A stretch of 64,000 nt of DNA from Streptomyces cyanogenus (GCF_017526105.1 NZ_CP071839.1:1488001-1552000), one strand, 5' to 3'; shown: positions 38,904 to 46,879, numbered from the stretch's first letter. The notes: generated by a model from the sequence alone, not told the origin. Made by a program: numbers and translations.

Positions 38904-39637
38904 TACAGCTCCTTCTCGAGGGAGTTGGCGACGTCGGCGAGGGCGTCGCTGATTTTGTGGAGGCTCGTCGCCCACCAGCGGCGGGCCTCTTCGCTTGCCT
39001 CGGCGGTGGGCAGGTTCATGGCCTGTACGAGCCGGGTGGTGTGTTCCAGGGCGCCGAGGAGTTCGGGCACCTGGTGGTGGGTGGTCTCCCGGTTGCGTGC
39101 GAACCGGTCGTCTTCGGTGAGCCGGGCGAGGCGCTCGGCGGCTCGGGTGAGGTCGCGGCCGGCGTCGGTGAACGCCTCCGGCAGCGGGCGTCGCTTGACC
39201 TTTGGAGGCTCGGGGCGGGCGGGTTCGTCGACCAACTCGGCGTCCACGATGTCGGCGTCGCTCGCCCGTGACTGCGCGTACACCCGACCGTCGGTTCCGA
39301 CTACAGACCGTGTGCCAGGTGTCCCAGATGGGACACCTGCAAGATCCCGTTCGACGGTCCCTCGTCCGACCCCCGTAGCGGAGGCGATAGCCCGGACGCT
39401 GAGACCGCTGTCGCGCAGGGAGGCGACAACCTCTTGCCGCTCCTCGCGCGGGAGCCGGAGCCGTGTCTCGCCGAACTCGGCGGTGCAGTAGGCGTCCCAG
39501 GTGTCGTAGCCGAGGACCGCCCAGGTGCGGGTGGTGTAGGCCTCGCGGATGAGCTGCCAGGTTCCTTCAACAGCGATCTTGATTCGGTCGGTGAGGGCGC
39601 GTGCCTCTTCCTGCGTCGGCAGTGCGATGTCGTTCAC
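38903..39637 (-). CDS. ParB-like regulator with HTH, 244 aa
   Basis: ATG at 39637. Residues 60-105 hold a ParB/KorB-type HTH (LPREERQEVVASLRDSGLSV, RAIASATGVGRGTVERDLAG), followed by GTDGRVYAQS, a block seen in Streptomyces plasmid and phage regulators. The C-terminus is a helical dimerisation-like part (FARNRETTHHQVPELLGALE). The gene itself contains a perfect 24-bp inverted repeat at 39316-39339. Role in partition or regulation is inferred. Confidence 0.75.
   Translation of the reverse strand: MNDIALPTQEEARALTDRIKIAVEGTWQLIREAYTTRTWAVLGYDTWDAYCTAEFGETRLRLPREERQEVVASLRDSGLSVRAIASATGVGRGTVERDLAGVPSGTPGTRSVVGTDGRVYAQSRASDADIVDAELVDEPARPEPPKVKRRPLPEAFTDAGRDLTRAAERLARLTEDDRFARNRETTHHQVPELLGALEHTTRLVQAMNLPTAEASEEARRWWATSLHKISDALADVANSLEKEL
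39316..39339. repeat. 24-bp perfect inverted repeat inside the ParB-like gene
   Basis: CAGGTGTCCC (39316-39325) and GGGACACCTG (39330-39339) surround a four-base centre AGAT. It lies near codon 100 of the ParB-like HTH gene, directly after the HTH-coding part. It could be a parS-like binding site, an operator or an mRNA hairpin. Confidence 0.7.
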
Positions 39638-39713
39638 GCGGTCCTCCTCTCTGTGTTCGGATGGGGTGGGGTGTGTTGCTGCTAGGGCCGGTCGCGGGGC
39701 CGGCGGCCCGCGG

Positions 39714-40145
39714 TCACGCGGGCCTCTGACTGCCGGTGAGTCGGTAGCGGCGGTCGGCTGCGGCGTTCGCAGCCCGGCAGACGTCGCACTTCTCGCCGTT
39801 CTTCAGGTGCCGGCGGTACATGCGCGGCTCGCCACAGACCGGCTCGGGCCGCTTCTGCCGGGGCTGAGGCGTGGGTGCTGGGCCGGGCTTCCATCCGTTG
39901 GCCCGCCAGCCGTCCACGGTGGAGGCGCTGCATCCGACGCGGTCACCGATGGCCTTGTCGCTGAAGCCGCGGTTGGCGAGGATCTGCGCGGCGTGGATCT
40001 TCTCGGCGGGAGTGAGCTTCACGCGTTCGCCGTTGAGGGCGTACTCGATGGCGATGTAGTCGAGGTCGTTGTCCGAGTCGAAGGTGTCAGTGGTGGAGGC
40101 GTACAGGCGCTCGCGGGCGCCGTGGCCGACACGGGAGCCGTTCAC
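39714..40145 (-). CDS. HTH protein with C-terminal zinc pair, 143 aa
   Basis: GTG at 40145 overlaps the upstream stop. LTPAEKIHAAQILANRGFSD, KAIGDRVGCSASTVDGWRAN is a helix-turn-helix; NGEKCDVCRAANAAADRRYR near the C-terminus may bind zinc with an earlier Cys (PVCGEP). This layout is common in actinophage early regions; target genes are unknown. Confidence 0.75.
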   Translation of the reverse strand: MNGSRVGHGARERLYASTTDTFDSDNDLDYIAIEYALNGERVKLTPAEKIHAAQILANRGFSDKAIGDRVGCSASTVDGWRANGWKPGPAPTPQPRQKRPEPVCGEPRMYRRHLKNGEKCDVCRAANAAADRRYRLTGSQRPA

Positions 40146-41011
40146 GCGGCCACCCCGATCGCGTACTGGGGGTACTCGCGGAAGGCGTGGTCGAGGTAGC
40201 TCTTGTGGACGCCGAGGCGTTCGGCGACGGCGTGCCGGTCGAGGCCGGCGGTGCGCATGACCCAGGCGGCGTCTTGGGCGACGATCTCTCGGCGGGTGAC
40301 GCCGTACAGGGGCTCGAAGTGGGGGTCGTCGATCGCGCCCGGGTGCTGGTCCCAGTAGCTGGTAGGCGGCCAGTTGTGCTCTTGAGCTGCCGCGCGCACC
40401 AGCTTGTAGGCCTTGCGGGCCACGCCATTGCGGGTGGGCTTCTTCCCGCGGAGGGCGTCGTGCGCGCGGGCGACGGCGAGGGCGGTGCTGCCGCGGACCT
40501 GAAGTTCGGCGTTGGTGCTGGCCCGCCACAGCAACTGGCTGATGTAGCTCGGGTAGAGGCCCACGTGCCGAGCGATGACCTTCTGCGGCCAGCCGTCGGC
40601 GGCGAGTGCTTGCAGCCGTCGGATGGTTCCGAAGGCCGGCGTGTACTGGGGTACGACGTCATCTGCTGTGAGGGCGAGGAGCTTGGCGGCGTTGTCAGCG
40701 ACGAGGCGGTGCTTCAGGGGCATGCGGGTTCCGTCGGCCCGTGTGGGGAGGAGTCCCCGGACGACTTTGTCGCCGACGTTGGCCTTGATGGCGATGCCGC
40801 GGGGTGTGGCTCCGGCCGCGATGAGTTGCTGCACGTGGGTGCGTACCGGTCCGGCTTCGGTGAAGCGTTGGTAGTTGCCCTGCTGCTTGCGGTTGCGGCG
40901 ATCCCGCTCTGCTGCGTTGTAGCGCTCGACGCATTCGGGGAGGCGGCAGCCGTAGTTGGTGTAGCAGGTGAGGTTGTGGTGGTGCGGCGGTTCTCCGGTG
41001 CGGCGGGGCAT
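40142..41011 (-). CDS. multi-HTH DNA-binding early protein, 289 aa
   Basis: ATG at 41011 overlaps the small membrane gene stop. The N-terminus has CYTNYGCRLPECVERYNAAE, a Cys-rich start seen in actinophage proteins; three HTH-like blocks follow (GATPRGIAIKANVGDKVVRG, ADGWPQKVIARHVGLYPSYI, AGLDRHAVAERLGVHKSYLD). It looks like a protein binding several DNA sites, likely a regulator. No enzyme motif is visible. Confidence 0.75.
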   Translation of the reverse strand: MPRRTGEPPHHHNLTCYTNYGCRLPECVERYNAAERDRRNRKQQGNYQRFTEAGPVRTHVQQLIAAGATPRGIAIKANVGDKVVRGLLPTRADGTRMPLKHRLVADNAAKLLALTADDVVPQYTPAFGTIRRLQALAADGWPQKVIARHVGLYPSYISQLLWRASTNAELQVRGSTALAVARAHDALRGKKPTRNGVARKAYKLVRAAAQEHNWPPTSYWDQHPGAIDDPHFEPLYGVTRREIVAQDAAWVMRTAGLDRHAVAERLGVHKSYLDHAFREYPQYAIGVAA

Positions 41012-41181
41012 TACGGCTTCTCCTTCCGGATGCTGGTCTGGTTGGCGTGCTGTTCGAGGCGGCGGATGCCGTGACGGGCGCGAACCCAGTCGGCGAGGCT
41101 GAGGCAGGCACCAGCGGTGGCGCCGACGAGCGTCCCGACCGCGATCGCGGCCAGCCATGCGAGAGCGAAGTAGCGGACCAT
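41011..41181 (-). CDS. small membrane protein, 56 aa
   Basis: ATG at 41181 (ATGA overlap); its stop overlaps the next start. One membrane helix (ALAWLAAIAVGTLVGATAGA) is followed by a basic helix (DWVRARHGIRRLEQHANQTS). Single-helix early membrane proteins in phages may affect the host envelope or superinfection, but no family is recognised. Confidence 0.65.
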   Translation of the reverse strand: MVRYFALAWLAAIAVGTLVGATAGACLSLADWVRARHGIRRLEQHANQTSIRKEKP

Positions 41182-41585
41182 CAGGCGGCCCTCCTCGCGG
41201 CGGCGGTGCCGCGCCAGGTGCGGACGCCGCTGTGGTGCACGCTGGGTCGGTCGCTGCAGGCCCAGCCGGCGGTGCGGACGTAGCCTTCGTCCTTCAGCAG
41301 GGTCATCAGTCGACCCCAGTGAGCTTGCGGGTTGGGCGGGTCGGGCAGATGGTGGGCGTCGGCTACCTCGTAGCAGGTGAAGGTGCGTCCGGTAGCGGCG
41401 GCGGCTATGAACTTGGGCCAGACCACGGAGAGCCAGGACTCGTAGTCCTCGGCCTGCTGCCGGGTCTTCGTCTTGCTGGGCTCGGGGATGCTGCCGTCGA
41501 GGGCGGGCTGGATGGAGGTCATGCCAGGATTCGAAGGCACGACACTGACGCGCTTGGTTTCACGCGATGTTCCACGATCATGCAT
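41181..41585 (-). CDS. winged-helix-like early protein, 134 aa
   Basis: ATG at 41585 has GGGAGA eight bases upstream; an in-frame ATG at 41522 is less well served. The C-terminal 100 residues (WPKFIAAAATGRTFTCYEVA, HWGRLMTLLKDEGYVRTAG) match a small winged-helix fold recurrent in actinophages, ending SVHHSGVRTWRGTAAARR. It lies next to the recombination genes. The role is unknown; DNA binding is likely. Confidence 0.7.
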   Translation of the reverse strand: MHDRGTSRETKRVSVVPSNPGMTSIQPALDGSIPEPSKTKTRQQAEDYESWLSVVWPKFIAAAATGRTFTCYEVADAHHLPDPPNPQAHWGRLMTLLKDEGYVRTAGWACSDRPSVHHSGVRTWRGTAAARRAA

Positions 41586-41717
41586 GACGTGGTTCTCCCT
41601 GGTCAGTTGACCGGGCGCGACTTCTTGATGTGGCGGTTGTTCGCCACGAAGTCGAACTCGGGGTCTACTTGGTCCGTGGCCGCCCGCACTGCCCGCGGGC
41701 GGCCTCCGCTGTGCGGG

Positions 41718-42485
41718 CTACTGCTCGGTGGGCTCGGGCTTGGCGTTCAGCCAGGCGAGGAGCGGGCCGGCGATGTCGCGGGCCCCGACCGGCCGCTTGA
41801 TGACCTTGCGGTGGAGGTCCGGGCAGCGGGACTTGAGGACTTCGAGGGTGTTCTCCAGGTCCATCGCCACGGCGACGTCGAACTCGTACTCGATGCCCTT
41901 GCGCTGCTCGGGCCGCATACCGACCCGCTCGGGCTTGCCGCCGTTCAGCACCCACTCGGTGTAGGAGCGCATCGAGCAGACGACGTGGCCGGGGTAGGCG
42001 AGGATCGCGGCGACCATGTCGTTCTGGATGGGGGTGCCGTCCTTCCAGCCGGCGAACTTGTTGCCGCCGTACCGGCTGCTGGCCTTCTCGACCTGGTCGA
42101 GGGTGCCGTCGGTGCCCTTCCAGAAGTGGGAGAGGCTGTCGACGAAGACGGTGGGGTAGCCGAAGTTGGCGGCGGAGTCGAGGATGCGGATGAGGTCGCG
42201 CGGGTCGTAGCGGTCCAGGGAGACGGCGTCGAACTGGATGCCGCCGATCCCGGCGTACAGGCTGGCCGCTCCGCCCTCGGTGTCGATGACGCCGAACTTG
42301 CGGCCCTCGGAGAGGCCGTGGGCGATGGACAGGCCGGTCCAGGTCTTGCCGGAGCCGGACATGCCCTGGATGGACAGGCGGGCCTTGCGGCCGGCCTTGC
42401 TCGCCGGGCGGAAGGCGAACTGCCCGGGGGCGTCCTGCTGCTGGGCGGGCCGCGCGGTGCGGACGGGCTGGGGAAGCTGGGACAT
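41718..42485 (-). CDS. Sak4-like RecA-fold ATPase, 255 aa
   Basis: ATG at 42485. RLSIQGMSGSGKTWTGLSIA holds a Walker A (residues 41-48); PTVFVDSLSHFW near 112-122 is the Walker B with its Asp; FGVIDTEGGAASLYA near 65-80 and a C-terminal KRPVGARDI complete a RecA-like core without the RecA N-terminal domain. In phages such proteins (Sak4 type) work in single-strand annealing recombination, usually beside an exonuclease, as here. ssDNA annealing has not been shown for this one. Confidence 0.8.
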   Translation of the reverse strand: MSQLPQPVRTARPAQQQDAPGQFAFRPASKAGRKARLSIQGMSGSGKTWTGLSIAHGLSEGRKFGVIDTEGGAASLYAGIGGIQFDAVSLDRYDPRDLIRILDSAANFGYPTVFVDSLSHFWKGTDGTLDQVEKASSRYGGNKFAGWKDGTPIQNDMVAAILAYPGHVVCSMRSYTEWVLNGGKPERVGMRPEQRKGIEYEFDVAVAMDLENTLEVLKSRCPDLHRKVIKRPVGARDIAGPLLAWLNAKPEPTEQ

Positions 42486-42496
42486 GCGGGTTGCTC

Positions 42497-43408
42497 CTAG
42501 GCGTACTGGCGCTCGACCCACGAGGGGAGCGAGATCATCGGGTTGGGCAGGTAGCCGGGCCATTCGCCGCGCTCGCGGCAGATGGCGTAGGTGTTGAGGG
42601 CGACCTCGTTGAGGTGGCGGCCGATGCTGCGGGCCATCGGGTCGCAGGTGGTGACCACGACCAGGTAGGGCGGGTCCTTCTCCTGGACCACGAACTGCAT
42701 CGGGCGCTCGGGGTCGGCGACGCCGAGGGCTTCACCGCCGTCCTCGTACCAGCCCTGTTGCTGGTGGTAGCCGTGCTCGTTGAATGCCTTCTCCAGGTCC
42801 GCTCGGCGGCAGGACCGGGCGGTCTTGTAGTCGACGATCTGGCCGTCGTGGCGGAGCCAGTCGAAGCGGCAGCGGCGCCAGACGCCGTTGTCCTCCCAGA
42901 AGGCGGACATCTCGGCGAGTCCGGAGCCGGGCTCCAGCAGGGCGGCTGCTTCCTCGTTGGCGCGCAGCTCGGCGGCCATGGCGTGGACCTGTTCCAGCTC
43001 GTGGCGCTTGAGCGGGATGTCGCCGGCCGCTCGTATCGCGGCGACCTCGGCCTTGATGCTGTCGGTGTCCCACCGCGGGGCGTCGACGAGGACGAGCTCG
43101 GGGCCGTCGTCGAGGACGAGCTTGTGCGCGGCGGTGCCGAGTTCGAGGGCCTTGTTGTGGGGCTGCGGGTTGTCGAGCCAGTGCTTGAACTTGGCGGGGC
43201 ACTCGGTGACGAGCTTGCGGGCGCCGGTCGACGACAGGCTGCCGCCGGGGATCGGGTCCCGGTGATACAGGTCGGCGGGGATGTCATACAGACCCGGCTC
43301 GACCTCGGCCGGCGCCGCTCCGGTCCCGTCCTCGCAGTCCTCGCAGAGGCCGTCCCGGGTGAACGGTCCGTCGGTGTTGCCGCACTGGCGGCAGGCGAGC
43401 GGGCTCAC
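42497..43408 (-). CDS. RecE/Cas4-like PD-(D/E)XK exonuclease, 303 aa
   Basis: GTG at 43408 overlaps the upstream stop. A zinc ribbon (CRQCG and CEDC, residues 6-25) precedes the nuclease. Signature blocks: YHRDPIPGGSLSSTGARKL near 50, ALELGTAAHKLVLDDGPELV near 90-105 (conserved His), and CRFDWLRHDGQIVDYKTA near 180-197 with the D-x(9)-D-x-K motif. This is the exonuclease of a phage recombination pair, likely making single-strand ends for the Sak4-like ATPase, which is encoded 11 bases downstream. Confidence 0.85.
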   Translation of the reverse strand: MSPLACRQCGNTDGPFTRDGLCEDCEDGTGAAPAEVEPGLYDIPADLYHRDPIPGGSLSSTGARKLVTECPAKFKHWLDNPQPHNKALELGTAAHKLVLDDGPELVLVDAPRWDTDSIKAEVAAIRAAGDIPLKRHELEQVHAMAAELRANEEAAALLEPGSGLAEMSAFWEDNGVWRRCRFDWLRHDGQIVDYKTARSCRRADLEKAFNEHGYHQQQGWYEDGGEALGVADPERPMQFVVQEKDPPYLVVVTTCDPMARSIGRHLNEVALNTYAICRERGEWPGYLPNPMISLPSWVERQYA

Positions 43409-43656
43409 GCTGCCGCCTGCCCGCGGGCGATGGCCTGCAGGACAGCGATGCCGTTCTCGTCGTACTTGGCGAGGAGGATGGCGTCGCCGTAGTCGGGGAA
43501 GGTGGTGCAGAGCTTGACCCGGTTCACGGCGTCGGCGCGGTCGATGAGGCTGATCAGGGACTCGGTCCAGTCCCCCGCCGGGTAGCCGCCACGACCGAAG
43601 TGCGAGAGGACGTGACAGGCGACCTCGGCGGGAATCTTGGGGCGCTTGGCGTTCAT
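43405..43656 (-). CDS. small protein upstream of the exonuclease, 83 aa
   Basis: ATG at 43656. PAEVACHVLSHFGRGGYPAG, DWTESLISLIDRADAVNRVK and DYGDAILLAKYDENGIAVLQ form a compact helix-strand domain that I have no family for. The GTGA overlap with the exonuclease suggests a shared role in recombination or replication. Confidence 0.65.
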   Translation of the reverse strand: MNAKRPKIPAEVACHVLSHFGRGGYPAGDWTESLISLIDRADAVNRVKLCTTFPDYGDAILLAKYDENGIAVLQAIARGQAAA

Positions 43657-43685
43657 GAAGGCTCCAGATGGGTGTGCTGATGGGT

Positions 43686-43725
43686 GGCGGCTCGCCCCGA
43701 CCGGGGGGTTGCGGGGCGAGCCGCC
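43686..43725. terminator. 13-bp-stem hairpin upstream of the exonuclease operon
   Basis: GGCGGCTCGCCCC (43686-43698) pairs with GGGGCGAGCCGCC (43713-43725). It lies in the 169-base gap 43657-43825 between early operons and probably ends the leftward transcript from the 46-44 kb genes. Confidence 0.65.
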
Positions 43726-43825
43726 TCGGGTGCCGCGGAGCGCGAGGGGGTGCGCTCACGCGGCGGCTGTGGAGTTGGGCGCGCCGGCCGGACGGGACGC
43801 GAGGTCGACCGCCCGACCGACGGGC

Positions 43826-44233
43826 TTATGCGGCTCCGACGTCGACCTGCTTCTTGCTGGCCGGGCTGACGCGGAACTCCTCGACGGCGAAGAGGCCGTC
43901 TTCCTGCGGTGGCAGCTGCTTGATCGCCTTGGCGATCTTTCGGCGGACCGCGTCGTAGCAGTCGGGGCACATCGCCGCGAGGCGCCGGGCAGGCAACGAG
44001 GCTGCGGTCACGAAGTCGCCCTCGTTGATCGGGTCCCGCGGCATCGCGATCAGGACCACCTCGCCACGCTTGGAGATGTGCTTGCCGTTCTCCAGGTCGC
44101 AGCGGCCCTGCGTGCGCTGACCCGGCGCGGAATGTTTCTTGCCGCAGGCGCCCCGGCACTCACACCGGTGGCCGGCATTCCTCATCACCGCGGTCCACAG
44201 GGCCGCGCCGACTATCGGGGGACGGACGGTCAT
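43826..44233 (-). CDS. zinc-binding HNH-like protein, 135 aa
   Basis: ATG at 44233 overlaps the coiled-coil gene stop. RNAGHRCECRGACGKKHSAP near 20-35, GRCDLENGKH near 45 and MCPDCYDAVRRKIAKAIKQL near 90 give three Cys/His groups spaced like an HNH/endonuclease-VII or zinc-finger protein (GHRCE...C...H...CPDC). The catalytic residues are uncertain. The C-terminus is a short helix and tail. Confidence 0.65.
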   Translation of the reverse strand: MTVRPPIVGAALWTAVMRNAGHRCECRGACGKKHSAPGQRTQGRCDLENGKHISKRGEVVLIAMPRDPINEGDFVTAASLPARRLAAMCPDCYDAVRRKIAKAIKQLPPQEDGLFAVEEFRVSPASKKQVDVGAA

Positions 44234-44646
44234 GCGACGACCTCCTCGTCAACTACGGCGAACGGTGCGCGGTGCAGCGGCACGACCTCGACGACGGGCA
44301 TCTCCTGCGTGCGGGTGACCGCGGCGTGAGCCCAGGTGCGGATGTCGAGACGCCGGTCCCTGTCGGCGACCTGGCCTTCGAGTTCGCCGACGTACCGCTC
44401 CAGCGCGTCGCGGTCCCGGCCGACGTTGATCAGCGCGTCCCGCGTCTGCTGAAGCCGGTCAGCCAGCTGCTCGTTGGCCGTCTCCAGCTCGCTGAGCCGG
44501 GTGGCCTGCCGCAGGATCAGCGCGTCGGCGTCGGCGAGCCGCCGCTGCAGCTCGGCGAGTTCCTGCTCACGCTGGGCGAGCCGGTCGATAGCGCGGTGCT
44601 TGCGGGCGGGCCGGTTCGTGCGGCCGGGTATGAGGGTGAGGCTCAC
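44230..44646 (-). CDS. coiled-coil early protein, 138 aa
   Basis: ATG at 44646. After RTNRPARKHRAIDRLAQREQ a heptad-rich stretch runs to residue about 100 (ELAELQRRLADADALILRQA, LSELETANEQLADRLQQTRD, ALERYVGELEGQVADRDRRL). It probably forms a long dimeric coiled coil. Its neighbour upstream has a shorter one; the two may pair. Function unknown. Confidence 0.65.
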   Translation of the reverse strand: MSLTLIPGRTNRPARKHRAIDRLAQREQELAELQRRLADADALILRQATRLSELETANEQLADRLQQTRDALINVGRDRDALERYVGELEGQVADRDRRLDIRTWAHAAVTRTQEMPVVEVVPLHRAPFAVVDEEVVA

Positions 44647-44846
44647 GGCTGTCCCCAGTTGTCGAGGTCGATGATGTGCCCGGCAGCGCGGTCGGCCCGG
44701 AAGTTGCGGCTCGTCTCAGCTGCGGCCTTCAGTTCGAAGTTGGTCCGCTCCAGTGCGACGAGCTGGGCCTCCAGTTCGGCGACCCGGGCCCGCAGGCTGA
44801 CGATCGCGGGGTGCGTTTCGTCGGCCGGGTCGACGGCCGCGGTCAC
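44643..44846 (-). CDS. short coiled-coil protein, 67 aa
   Basis: GTG at 44846 overlaps the previous stop (GTGA). RARVAELEAQLVALERTNFE is a heptad coil, then FRADRAAGHIIDLDNWGQP. It could be a partner of the 138-residue coiled-coil protein. Confidence 0.6.
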   Translation of the reverse strand: MTAAVDPADETHPAIVSLRARVAELEAQLVALERTNFELKAAAETSRNFRADRAAGHIIDLDNWGQP

Positions 44847-45040
44847 CGGACCGGCTCCGTGTTGCACGTGCACGCCTCGGGGTGGGCGCAGGCCATGGCG
44901 TCGAAGACGCGCTCGTACCAGTCGGCGGGCTGCAGGTTCGGGGTGTGGCCGGCGGGCGGCTCGGCGAGCAGGGCCTGCAGTGCGGCGTCGGCCTCGACCA
45001 CCGGCAGCCGCACGTCCAGACGGGACAGGTCGACGGTCAT
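44843..45040 (-). CDS. small Cys-rich-ended protein, 65 aa
   Basis: ATG at 45040 forms an ATGA overlap with the next gene. LPVVEADAALQALLAEPPAG and YERVFDAMACAHPEACTCNT; three cysteines and a His (CAHPEACTC) near the end may bind a metal. No family is recognised. Confidence 0.6.
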   Translation of the reverse strand: MTVDLSRLDVRLPVVEADAALQALLAEPPAGHTPNLQPADWYERVFDAMACAHPEACTCNTEPVR

Positions 45041-45690
45041 CGCGACTCACCCGCCTTGCCCTCGACGGGCGCCGGAACGGCGAGCTTCTGCAGGCCGTAC
45101 TTGCGGACCCGGTCGTAGCGGGCGATGCCCCACTGGATCGCGTAGCAGGCCCAGATGAAGGACGACTCGTAGTCGTGGAAGTCCCACTCCCAGACGTCCT
45201 TGAACTCGTAGCCCTGGAACGCGAAGTCCTCCAGCACGTTCCGTGCCGTGTGCTCGTCGCTCAGGTCTTCGTTCAGCACCCAGGTGCGCAGGTGCTTGCC
45301 TGTTCCGGCGGGGACTCCGCCCCACTTGGCGTCATTGACGAACTGCTCCACGACTCGCTGTCGCAGCAGCTCCTCGGAGTACTCCTTGACGGACCGGCGC
45401 CCACCACCGAGCTTCTCCGCCCAGTAGTGCGGGTTGATGCCCCACCTGCGGTCCGCGCGGAAGAACTCGAACATGTCGGGCATGCGGCTGAAGACGTAGT
45501 CGTCGCCCAGGTCACCGCACATGGCCAGCCGTCCGGGCCAGGTGATCAGGTCGAACCAGTACTCGCCGTAGCCGCGCGGGTTGTTGGTGAACCGCAGGTG
45601 CCGGTAGAGGCCGTCGTCGTGCAGGACGGTCATCTGGTGGCCGGCCGTGTCGCGGGTGAACCGGGCGGCGATCTCCGGGTAGTCGCTCAC
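45037..45690 (-). CDS. conserved-looking actinophage early protein, 217 aa
   Basis: ATG at 45690. A Trp/Tyr/Asp-rich protein (GYGEYWFDLITWPGRLAMCG, RADRRWGINPHYWAEKLGGG, VWEWDFHDYESSFIWACYAI) with no transmembrane helix and no known catalytic motif. Its length and aromatic composition suggest a globular protein found in several actinophage early regions, role unknown to me. Confidence 0.7.
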   Translation of the reverse strand: MSDYPEIAARFTRDTAGHQMTVLHDDGLYRHLRFTNNPRGYGEYWFDLITWPGRLAMCGDLGDDYVFSRMPDMFEFFRADRRWGINPHYWAEKLGGGRRSVKEYSEELLRQRVVEQFVNDAKWGGVPAGTGKHLRTWVLNEDLSDEHTARNVLEDFAFQGYEFKDVWEWDFHDYESSFIWACYAIQWGIARYDRVRKYGLQKLAVPAPVEGKAGESR

Positions 45691-45866
45691 AGCGCGCCCC
45701 CGTTCTCGGTGTCGGTGGGGATGTGGGCGCCGCCGTCACGCCAGGCGTAGGCGGTCAGAGCACCGGCGACGTAGCCCTGGCGGACGACCGCCATCACGTC
45801 GTCGTCCCAGTCGCCGAGGAGGGCTTCCTCGATGTCGGCGATCAGCTCCGGGGTCAGGTCGCTCAT
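45687..45866 (-). CDS. small acidic early protein, 59 aa
   Basis: ATG at 45866 overlaps the previous stop (ATGA) and its stop overlaps the next start. MSDLTPELIADIEEALLGDW is followed by VMAVVRQGYVAGALTAYAWR. No family is recognised. Confidence 0.65.
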   Translation of the reverse strand: MSDLTPELIADIEEALLGDWDDDVMAVVRQGYVAGALTAYAWRDGGAHIPTDTENGGAL

Positions 45867-46129
45867 GACGCCGCCCTCGCCATCGCTCGCAGGTACTGGT
45901 GGGCCACGACCTGGGCGGCGTACTTGGCGGTGCACGGAGCGCAGTCCTCATTGCACTCGGTCTCGCCGTTCGGCCACTCGACCATCGTGTGCAGGCTGTC
46001 CCGCTCGACGTCATCGACCGCGTCAAGCAGGTCGGCGAGGGCGGAGTTCGTGGGGCGGATCGTGTCAGCCGCCTCCGAGAGGTCGATCGTGTCGATCGCC
46101 GCGATCAGGTTGGGTGATACTTGAGGCAC
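45863..46129 (-). CDS. early protein with Cys cluster, 88 aa
   Basis: GTG at 46129 with AAAGGGG upstream. LSEAADTIRPTNSALADLLD, then ETECNEDCAPCTAKYAAQVV: three cysteines in CxxxCxxC spacing may bind zinc. It precedes the chain of coupled genes 45866 to 43826. Function unknown. Confidence 0.65.
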   Translation of the reverse strand: MPQVSPNLIAAIDTIDLSEAADTIRPTNSALADLLDAVDDVERDSLHTMVEWPNGETECNEDCAPCTAKYAAQVVAHQYLRAMARAAS

Positions 46130-46216
46130 GTGAAGCCCCTTTCGTTCGTGAGGTTCGTGAGGGGTGGATCGTTCGAGGTCGTCCCGTAGGCGCGGGGCGG
46201 CCTCTTTGCTGCCGCG

Positions 46217-46549
46217 TCAGGCGGCGGCGCGGGCCGGGCGGCGGGAGATCGGCTTGGCGTACTGGTTCGGCACCCGCTCGCCCTGGGCCTGGACCCAGCG
46301 GATGTGGGCGGCGGTCATGCGCGGCGACTTGCCGACGTAGGTGTGGGGGATCCGGCCGGCCTGGATGGACTCGACGACCCAGTTGGTCGTCTTGCCGAGG
46401 ATGGCTGCGGCCTCCTCGGGGGTGAAGCACTTGAGCTCCAGCTCGGCCGCGGTGGGGGCGGACGCCAGACGCTCAACCGCTGCCGTCAGCTCGGTGAGTC
46501 GCAGGATCAGCGTCGTGTCGGTGGGGGGAGCCAGGTCGTTCCTGGTCAC
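46217..46549 (-). CDS. excisionase-like HTH protein, 110 aa
   Basis: GTG at 46549 after GGAGAG. The core FTPEEAAAILGKTTNWVVES, IQAGRIPHTYVGKSPRMTAA is a MerR/Xis-type winged helix; a coiled N-terminal helix (LTELTAAVERLASAPTAAEL) precedes it. Encoded near a tyrosine integrase, such a protein is a good candidate for the recombination directionality factor, though general regulation is equally possible. It overlaps the XRE gene end by 77 bases on the same strand. Confidence 0.75.
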   Translation of the reverse strand: MTRNDLAPPTDTTLILRLTELTAAVERLASAPTAAELELKCFTPEEAAAILGKTTNWVVESIQAGRIPHTYVGKSPRMTAAHIRWVQAQGERVPNQYAKPISRRPARAAA

Positions 46550-46754
46550 GGGTTCTCTCCTCGTGTGTGATGGCTGCGATAGGCACGTCCAGGCGTGAGG
46601 CGTAGAGGTGGAGGGTTCCGGCCCCTGCTCCCTGTTGGCCGTTCTCGACTCGGGAGAGGAAGCCGGGGTCTCTGCCTATGTCCTTCGCGAGCTGCTGAAG
46701 GCTGATTCCCCGTGCCTCGCGGATGGCCTTCATTGCGGCTCCGTTCGGTCTCAC
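46473..46754 (-). CDS. XRE-family regulator, 93 aa
   Basis: GTG at 46754 (VRPNGAAMKAIREARGISL) is chosen because it is seven bases after a -10 sequence, giving a leaderless transcript as seen in many Streptomyces regulators of this type. The HTH is ISLQQLAKDIGRDPGFLSRV then ENGQQGAGAGTLHLYASRL. It likely acts in lysis-lysogeny control opposite the rightward XRE gene. Its 3' end runs into the excisionase-like gene. Confidence 0.75.
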   Translation of the reverse strand: MRPNGAAMKAIREARGISLQQLAKDIGRDPGFLSRVENGQQGAGAGTLHLYASRLDVPIAAITHEERTRDQERPGSPHRHDADPATHRADGSG

Positions 46755-46761
46755 GAGACAC

Positions 46762-46791
46762 AACGTAGACCTAATGAAGCCGCAACGGCAA
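46762..46791 (-). promoter_or_regulatory. leftward early promoter
   Basis: On the minus strand TTGCCG (46791-46786) and TACGTT (46767-46762) are 18 bases apart. The start point would fall on the GTG of the XRE gene at 46754, giving a leaderless mRNA. Confidence 0.55.
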
Positions 46792-46879
46792 GCGGCTAGC
46801 GCTGGTTTCTTTGGGTGTTGTTCTGGGTTACTTGGGCCTACTTGCGGGTTCGATGACGAGAGCTGTGGCCAGAGAAGTA

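Noticed and set aside
39682-39933. A separate 83-codon leftward gene
   Set aside because: It overlaps the HTH gene 39714-40145 in another frame and is Arg/Pro-rich without a ribosome site.
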